The position numbers were made by a program, and so were the translations under genes. From positions 1 through 64,000 of the forward strand of contig NZ_KB907931.1 in NCBI RefSeq assembly GCF_000382285.1: 64,000 nucleotides of DNA, given 5' to 3'. Of this stretch, positions 58,933 through 64,000 are shown piece after piece. The DNA comes from Solimonas variicoloris DSM 15731 (GTDB lineage: Bacteria; Pseudomonadota; Gammaproteobacteria; Nevskiales; Nevskiaceae). A model generated the notes under the pieces. It saw only the letters and a program-made list of their open reading frames with translations. It searched no databases and had not been told where the DNA came from. The first letter of the stretch is position 1. Each line of letters begins with the position of its first letter.

Positions 58933-61161
58933 ATGCGAACCCGCAGATTTGCGCCCCTGCTGCTGGCCGCCGTTCTCGCCGCGTGCGGCGGAAACAATGA
59001 CGACGGCAGCGGACTCGAAGGACAGAAGGCCAACGCCTATTCGCTGTTCGATCCGGTCGCCGCCAGCGCCGTCATTCCGTTCCCGTTCGACGGCCTGTTC
59101 ACCGGCACCACGGACGGCACGCTCAACATTCCGAACAGCAGCAACGTGCCGTTCGTCGCCGCCGCCAACCAGCTCGACGGCTTTTCGACGACGGCCTCGC
59201 TGTTCACCGATTTCATCGGTTACGTCGACGTCGACCATGCGCTCGACATCGACGCCACCACGCACATGCCGGGCGTGCTGGTCATCGACACCTCGACGTT
59301 CTCGGTGCTGATCCCGGGCGTCGATTACCGGCTGCAGTCGTCGAAGGCGATCGATCCGTCGACCGGTGTGCCGCTCAACCAGCTGCGCACGCGCATGCTG
59401 ATCGAGCCGCTCAAGCCGCTGAAGCCGTCGACGACTTACCTCGCCGTCGTCACGCGCCAGGTCAAGTCGACCGACGGCGTGCCGGTCGAGGCTGCCGACC
59501 TGTTTCGCGTGATCCGTTCGACGACGCCGGTGTCCGGGCAGGACGAGGCGGCGCTGTCGACGCTGAGCAACACGCAGCGCGCCACGCTCGAAGGCATTCG
59601 CCAGCAGTTCGCGCCGATGTTCGCCGGGCTCGAAGCCAAGGGCATCGCGCGTGAGAACGTCGTCATCGCCTGGCCGTTCACCACGCAGTCGACGACCAAG
59701 ACCCTGGCCGCGATGGCGGAGAACGTCAGCGCCTCGCAGATCATCGTCGTCAACAGCGGGCTCAACACCGGTACCGCCAGCGGCGGCCAGCTGCCGGCGA
59801 TCGCCGACGTCTACGCCGGCACGATCAGCGTGCCGTACTACCTCGGCGCGCCGAGCGGTGCCGACCCGACGCACTCGACCACGCCGCTGACCAGCTACTG
59901 GCAGGCCGACACCACGCAGCGCGACGACAGCGCCAGCATCCTCGGCTATCCGTGCCCGGCGCTGGCGCCGAGCGCGAGCACGACGGCCTGCTATCCGCTG
60001 CCGGTCAAGCAGAGCGACCAGACGATTCCGGTGCTGGTGACGATTCCGAACGCCGCCAGCGGGCAGACGATGCCGGCCGGGGGCTGGCCGGTCGTGATCT
60101 TCCAGCACGGCATCACCGGCAACCGCACGCAGATGATCGCGATCGCGCCGGCGCTGGCCGCGGCCGGCTTCGCGACGATCGCCATTGACCTGCCGCTGCA
60201 CGGCCTGCCGCCGGACAGCGCCTCGCGCATCCCCGGCGTCGGCGAGCGCACCTTCGATCTCGATCTGGTCAACAACACCACCGGCGCATCCGGTCCGGAC
60301 GGCATCGCCGACAGCTCGGGCACGCACTTCATCAATCTGAGCAGCCTGCTGACCAGCCGCGACAACATCCGCCAGGCGGTGTCCGACCTGCTGGTGCTCG
60401 CCAAGTCCACCGGCGGCACGCTGGTGCTGAAGGCCGATCACACGCCGGCCGGCATCGCCCTCGACGGCACCCAGGTCCGCTACGTCGGCCACTCGCTCGG
60501 CGCGATCGTTGCCGGCACCTTCCTCGGCGTGAAGGACGGCAGCAGCGCCGCCGTGCTCGCCATGCCGGGCGGCGGCATCGCCAAGCTGCTCGACGGCTCG
60601 GCGAGCTTCGGTCCGCGTATCGCCGCCGGTCTTGCCGCGGCGACCGCCAGCAGCCCGGCGGCCAGCCGCATCGTCGAAGGCAACGACAACTTCGAGACCT
60701 TCCTGCGCTTCGCACAGACCGCGGTCGATTCCGGCGATCCGCTGAACTTCGCGGCGACGGCGGCGGCCAACCATCCGCTGCTGATGCTGGAAGTGAAGGG
60801 CGACGCGGTGGTGCCGAACTGCACGATCGCCGGCGACGCGAACTGCCCGGCGACCGACACGATCACTGTCTCGGGCTACCTGTCCGGCAGCGATCCGCTG
60901 GCCCGCATGCTCGGGCTCGGCTTCATTCCGGGACCGGCGCAGACCGATGCGCTCGATGTGCCGGCGGCGGCGCAGATCCTCACCGGCGCCGCGGCGCGCA
61001 ACAACGTCGTGCGCTTCGCGCAGGGCGACCACGGCTCGATCCTGAGTCCGGCGGCTTCGCTCGACGTCACCTGCGAAATGCAGGGTCAGACCGCGGCCTT
61101 CGTCAAGACCAACGGCACCGTGCTGAAGATCGGCAATCCGTGCCCGGGCAGCGGCTCGTGA
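58933..61161 (+). CDS. VolA/Pla-1-like surface lipase lipoprotein
   Basis: This 742-residue protein has a lipoprotein signal (LLLAAVLAACGG) and the sequence of the VolA/Pla-1/cef family of extracellular lipases. The nucleophile is in YVGHSLGAIVAG, the oxyanion region is VIFQHGITGN, and a catalytic His can be placed in AQGDHGSIL. VolA of Vibrio is a surface-exposed lysophospholipase that frees fatty acids from host or environmental phospholipid. A strong ribosome site aggagaggag precedes the ATG. The next gene, a DUF1302 outer-membrane protein, follows by 17 bp, suggesting lipid hydrolysis and uptake together. Confidence 0.92.
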   Translation: MRTRRFAPLLLAAVLAACGGNNDDGSGLEGQKANAYSLFDPVAASAVIPFPFDGLFTGTTDGTLNIPNSSNVPFVAAANQLDGFSTTASLFTDFIGYVDVDHALDIDATTHMPGVLVIDTSTFSVLIPGVDYRLQSSKAIDPSTGVPLNQLRTRMLIEPLKPLKPSTTYLAVVTRQVKSTDGVPVEAADLFRVIRSTTPVSGQDEAALSTLSNTQRATLEGIRQQFAPMFAGLEAKGIARENVVIAWPFTTQSTTKTLAAMAENVSASQIIVVNSGLNTGTASGGQLPAIADVYAGTISVPYYLGAPSGADPTHSTTPLTSYWQADTTQRDDSASILGYPCPALAPSASTTACYPLPVKQSDQTIPVLVTIPNAASGQTMPAGGWPVVIFQHGITGNRTQMIAIAPALAAAGFATIAIDLPLHGLPPDSASRIPGVGERTFDLDLVNNTTGASGPDGIADSSGTHFINLSSLLTSRDNIRQAVSDLLVLAKSTGGTLVLKADHTPAGIALDGTQVRYVGHSLGAIVAGTFLGVKDGSSAAVLAMPGGGIAKLLDGSASFGPRIAAGLAAATASSPAASRIVEGNDNFETFLRFAQTAVDSGDPLNFAATAAANHPLLMLEVKGDAVVPNCTIAGDANCPATDTITVSGYLSGSDPLARMLGLGFIPGPAQTDALDVPAAAQILTGAAARNNVVRFAQGDHGSILSPAASLDVTCEMQGQTAAFVKTNGTVLKIGNPCPGSGS

Positions 61162-61178
61162 GCGGGAGGAGAACAACC

Positions 61179-63002
61179 ATGATCGACAAGAAGAACCTGA
61201 TTGCGGCCGCCGCCTCGCTGCTGTTCGCGGCCCCGGCGCTGGCCTACACCGACGAGATCCACGGCATTTCGTTGCAGCTCGACAACCGCGTCACGGTCGG
61301 CAGCGCCTGGCGCACCGAGTCGCGCGATCCGAATCGCATCGGCATCGCCAACGGCGGCAATTCCTATTCGACCAACGGCGACGACGGCGACCTCGCGTTC
61401 GACGCCGGCAAAATCGTCTCGGCGGCGGCCAAGATCACCTCGGACCTGACGCTGACCAAAGGCAAGTACGGCGTCTTCGTGCGCGGCAGCTATCTGTTCA
61501 ACGACCGCCTGCACAACTACGACTTCTTCAACGAGAACAACTACTACACGACGCCGATCGGCCCGGGCTACGGACTGACGCCGGACGGCCGCGTGTCGGT
61601 CGCGCCGTACTCGGAGTACCGCTCGAAGAACAAGCAGGTGCAGGACTACAACGGCAACGACGCCGACCTGCTCGACGCCTACTTCTTCGGCAGCATCGAC
61701 TTCGGCAGCCGCGAGCTGGCGTTCAAGATCGGCCGTCAGGTCATCAACTGGGGCGAGTCGACTTTCATCCTCAACGGCATCAACAGCATCCTGGCCTTCG
61801 ATTCCAACCAGCTGCACGTGCCGGGCTTCGATCTCGACGAGGTCGTGATCCCGGAGAACATGGCCTGGCTGTCGATGAACGTGGTGCCGAACGTCAATGT
61901 CGAGGCCTTCTACCAGTTCGACTGGCAGCGCACCCAGCCGGACGCGGCGGGCACGTTCTGGTCGACGAACGACTTTGCATCGATCGGCGGCACGCGCGCC
62001 AACATCACCTTCGGCCTGCCGAAGGAGAACGCGCCGAACTCGTCGATCCCGCGCGAACACGACCGCACGCCGAGCAAGAGCGGCCAGTTCGGCGGCAAGA
62101 TCAGCTTCTTCATCTCGGCGCTGAACGACATGGACCTGTCGTTCTACGCGATGAACTACCACAGCCGCCTGCCGCTGGTCAGCGGCATCTCCAAGTCGAG
62201 CTACGCGTCGACTTCGGAAACCGGCCGCTACTTCATCGAGTATCCGGAGGACATCCAGCTGTACGGCACCTCGTTCAACACGACGGTCGGCGCCTGGTCG
62301 CTGCAGGGCGAATACAGCATGAAGGTCGATCAGCCGCTGCAGGTCGAGGACGTCGAGCTGCTGCTCGCCGGCGTCGGCCTGCCGAGCCAGATCACGCCGC
62401 CGCCGGCGGCGCCGCTTGGCTCGGCGCTCGGCAACAAGTACCTGCGCGGCTACCGCCGGCACGATGTCAGCCAGGTCGATGTTTCGGTGACGCGACTGGC
62501 CGGCCCGATGCGCTGGCTTGGTTCCGATCAGCTGCTGTTCCTTGCCGAAGCGGGCGCCGTCTATGTGCACGGCATGCCGTCGGAGAACGAGCTGCGCTAT
62601 GAAGGGCCGGGTACGTACACGCCGGGCGACGCCGCAGTGGCGGCGCTGGTCTCGAGTGCGACACTGCCGGGATACGGCTATGCCGTGCCGCAGCAGACGG
62701 ACGGTTACGCCACGGCCTTCTCGTGGGGCTACAAGCTGGTCGCGCGCGTGACGTACAACAACGTGTTCGGCAAGTTCCGTCTCGAGCCGACGCTGCGCTT
62801 CGACCACGACGTGCACGGCGTCACGCCGACGCCGCTGCTGAACTTCGTCGAAGGCCGCAAGACGGCGACGGTATCGCTGCTCGGCTACTACCTGCAGTCG
62901 TGGTCGGCGGAGCTGGGCTACACCGCTTACTTCGGCGGCGGTGATCGCAACCTGCTGTCGGATCGCGACTACGTCGACGCGGTGCTCAAGTACACCTTCT
63001 GA
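61179..63002 (+). CDS. DUF1302 family outer-membrane protein
   Basis: This 607-residue protein has a signal peptide (LIAAAASLLFAAPALA) and a beta-barrel pattern to a C-terminal Phe (DAVLKYTF). The FKIGRQVINWGESTF block and GINSI that follows are typical of DUF1302 proteins, often encoded with DUF1329 proteins and RND exporters and linked to hydrophobic-compound handling. It is probably a passage for lipids or sterols across the outer membrane. A gggagga ribosome site lies upstream. It is transcribed with the lipase and ends in a strong terminator. Confidence 0.92.
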   Translation: MIDKKNLIAAAASLLFAAPALAYTDEIHGISLQLDNRVTVGSAWRTESRDPNRIGIANGGNSYSTNGDDGDLAFDAGKIVSAAAKITSDLTLTKGKYGVFVRGSYLFNDRLHNYDFFNENNYYTTPIGPGYGLTPDGRVSVAPYSEYRSKNKQVQDYNGNDADLLDAYFFGSIDFGSRELAFKIGRQVINWGESTFILNGINSILAFDSNQLHVPGFDLDEVVIPENMAWLSMNVVPNVNVEAFYQFDWQRTQPDAAGTFWSTNDFASIGGTRANITFGLPKENAPNSSIPREHDRTPSKSGQFGGKISFFISALNDMDLSFYAMNYHSRLPLVSGISKSSYASTSETGRYFIEYPEDIQLYGTSFNTTVGAWSLQGEYSMKVDQPLQVEDVELLLAGVGLPSQITPPPAAPLGSALGNKYLRGYRRHDVSQVDVSVTRLAGPMRWLGSDQLLFLAEAGAVYVHGMPSENELRYEGPGTYTPGDAAVAALVSSATLPGYGYAVPQQTDGYATAFSWGYKLVARVTYNNVFGKFRLEPTLRFDHDVHGVTPTPLLNFVEGRKTATVSLLGYYLQSWSAELGYTAYFGGGDRNLLSDRDYVDAVLKYTF

Positions 63003-63050
63003 GTTGTGGGAACGCGCTGGCGGCCGACAGGCCGCCCTCGCGGGGGCGAT

Positions 63051-63080
63051 GGGCCGGCCTTGTGCCGGCCCTGTTTTTTT
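63051..63080 (+). terminator. Rho-independent terminator of the lipase/DUF1302 operon
   Basis: An 8-bp perfect stem gggccggc/gccggccc with loop cttgt is followed by tg and seven T, about 50 bp after the DUF1302 stop. Confidence 0.94.
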
Positions 63081-63720
63081 GTGCGTCCCGACTTTCCTCC
63101 TGCCGATCGCGCCTGATAAGCGCTCTATCAGAACGTCGCAAGTGACAGGTGCGACCGCTGCCGTCCGCGCCCATCTCCGACGTGTCCATGGCGCAGGACG
63201 GCCGTCTCGAAGCCTGCCTTAGAAGCACCGGGATGGGCGCGACGTCTATCGATGCCGCGCGAACTCCGCCCTCTTTGCGCGCATGAGTCGCCGCTCGGGC
63301 GCGCGCCGACGAAATTTCCTTCACGCGATCACTTGCCGGGTATGGCGAAGAGCGCCATCCGGTGGGTGCACCAGATTGAATCGGCATGCCCCAAGCCGGA
63401 AATCCGGCCTGCGCGGGCCATGCGAATTCAAGGTCTTGAAGTCACTCGCCACTCGGCATGCGCGCACCAAAAGGGCGTGCGCGCAGCGGAGTGTCCATCC
63501 GTGGCATCGCAAAGCGCCGGCAAGAAAAAGATGGCAGCGAATTTGCTCGTCGTTATATATAGACTTTTGAAATTGGATATGTATAGATATTAATAAGGTC
63601 GTGTGCCTGGACGGCATCGGGCACGGGGAAGTGAAGAGGAAATTCCTGGTGGGCTGCATCGCCGCCTGTCAGGCGCGGCGAGCGGTACGTAATCACTTAC
63701 TTATTGGGAGATCGAGGGCA
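63081..63720. other. 640-bp gene-free region with an AT-rich island
   Basis: No frame here has convincing coding features. From about 63536 to 63598 the sequence is strikingly AT-rich for this GC-rich DNA (runs such as ttatatatagac and gatattaataagg), which suggests a promoter or DNA-bending site for the TonB-receptor gene, or a recent insertion. A small hairpin, gccggaaatccggc, occurs near 63394. Confidence 0.55.
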
Positions 63721-64000
63721 ATGGTTCCGAGCGATTCGAAACTGGAGGCATGCGACGGTAAGCGTGTCGCCGAATGCGTAGGCGAGAGAACGCAGGAGGG
63801 CCGACGTCGAGCGGCTCTGGCAGGCGGCGCAGCCGCATTGCTTGGAGTGGCATCGCTTGCAGCCACTCAGGCCGCGTCGGCGCAGGCGACCGAGGCCGCT
63901 CCAGCGCAGGAAGAAACCGCCGTGGAAGAAGTCGTCGTCACCGGCACGCGTATCGTCCGTGACGGCTACAGCGCGCCGACGCCGGTGACGGTGATGGGGG
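63721..64000 (+). CDS. TonB-dependent receptor, 5' part (cut by window end)
   Basis: The ATG at 63721, with gaggg about 6 nt upstream, opens a frame that runs off the window (93 codons). It has a long N-region ending QEGRRRAALAGG, a hydrophobic segment (AAALLGVASLAATQAASAQA), then EETAVEEVVVTGTRIV, the characteristic sequence at the start of the plug domain of TonB-dependent receptors, followed by SAPTPVTVMG. The full protein would import a siderophore, vitamin or sugar. The signal peptide is unusually long, with an RRR that could mark a Tat-type or extended signal. Confidence 0.88.
   Translation, partial: MVPSDSKLEACDGKRVAECVGERTQEGRRRAALAGGAAALLGVASLAATQAASAQATEAAPAQEETAVEEVVVTGTRIVRDGYSAPTPVTVMG

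Noticed and set aside
63252-63593. 113-codon frame before the TonB-receptor gene
   Set aside because: No family features, no ribosome site, and composition shifts abruptly in the AT-rich part. An overlapping minus-strand frame is equally unsupported.

Overview
The window is GC-rich (roughly 70 %) Gram-negative chromosomal DNA with densely packed genes, many joined by ATGA or GTGA stop/start overlaps. The content fits a gammaproteobacterium, possibly from the Nevskiales/Xanthomonadales side: monomeric isocitrate dehydrogenase, a VolA-like lipase lipoprotein beside a DUF1302 outer-membrane protein, a TonB-dependent receptor, and an FNR/NsrR-type denitrification regulon. The taxonomic guess is an inference. 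No rRNA, CRISPR array, phage or complete insertion sequence was seen.

Layout. 0.2-5.5 kb: a heterodimeric ABC exporter and a ferric-reductase-like flavoprotein with an FNR-like box. 5.8-8.9 kb: monomeric isocitrate dehydrogenase with a strong terminator, then a Dps protein. 9.0-13.3 kb: a tightly coupled five-gene operon (thermostable-hemolysin-family protein, acyl-AMP ligase, haem-oxygenase-like oxidase, SDR, TPR lipoprotein-size exported protein) that looks like an undescribed small-molecule pathway. 13.5-18.2 kb: a porin-like barrel and a small PstS-like binding protein, divergent from a histidine kinase/sigma-54 regulator pair. 18.4-25.4 kb: mixed housekeeping genes (DsbA-like, MaoC-like, PHP lipoprotein, metallophosphoesterase, tadA, ankyrin protein). 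25.5-27.2 kb: tRNA-Val(CAC) and metY. 27.2-33.7 kb: small uncharacterised genes, then a three-gene operon of a HAD-UbiA fusion, an exported phosphodiester-glycosidase-like protein and an exported FGE-like protein.

33.7-44.7 kb is a denitrification/NO-response island. norB-nirK-nirV-sco-sirB run leftward; nsrR and dnrN run rightward. Both outward promoters have an FNR-type box followed immediately by an NsrR-type site. A third perfect FNR box lies between a PRPP-synthetase-like/epimerase pair and a DUF2127 membrane protein. The island therefore appears to be switched on by low oxygen and relieved from repression by NO: NirK makes NO, NorB removes it, and DnrN repairs damaged iron centres.

44.7-50 kb holds a lipoprotein hydrolase, a 301-bp element with inverted ends, a monooxygenase-fold protein, stress genes (CsbD-like, cold shock), an isolated RNA polymerase omega homologue, and a protein built almost wholly of eleven 13-residue repeats. 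50.2-56.1 kb is a tripartite ABC efflux operon that carries a DUF1338 dioxygenase gene at its end and a phosphatase gene remnant in its middle. 56.2-64 kb has an SDR, glpD, the VolA-like lipase with the DUF1302 protein, and the start of a TonB-dependent receptor cut by the window edge.
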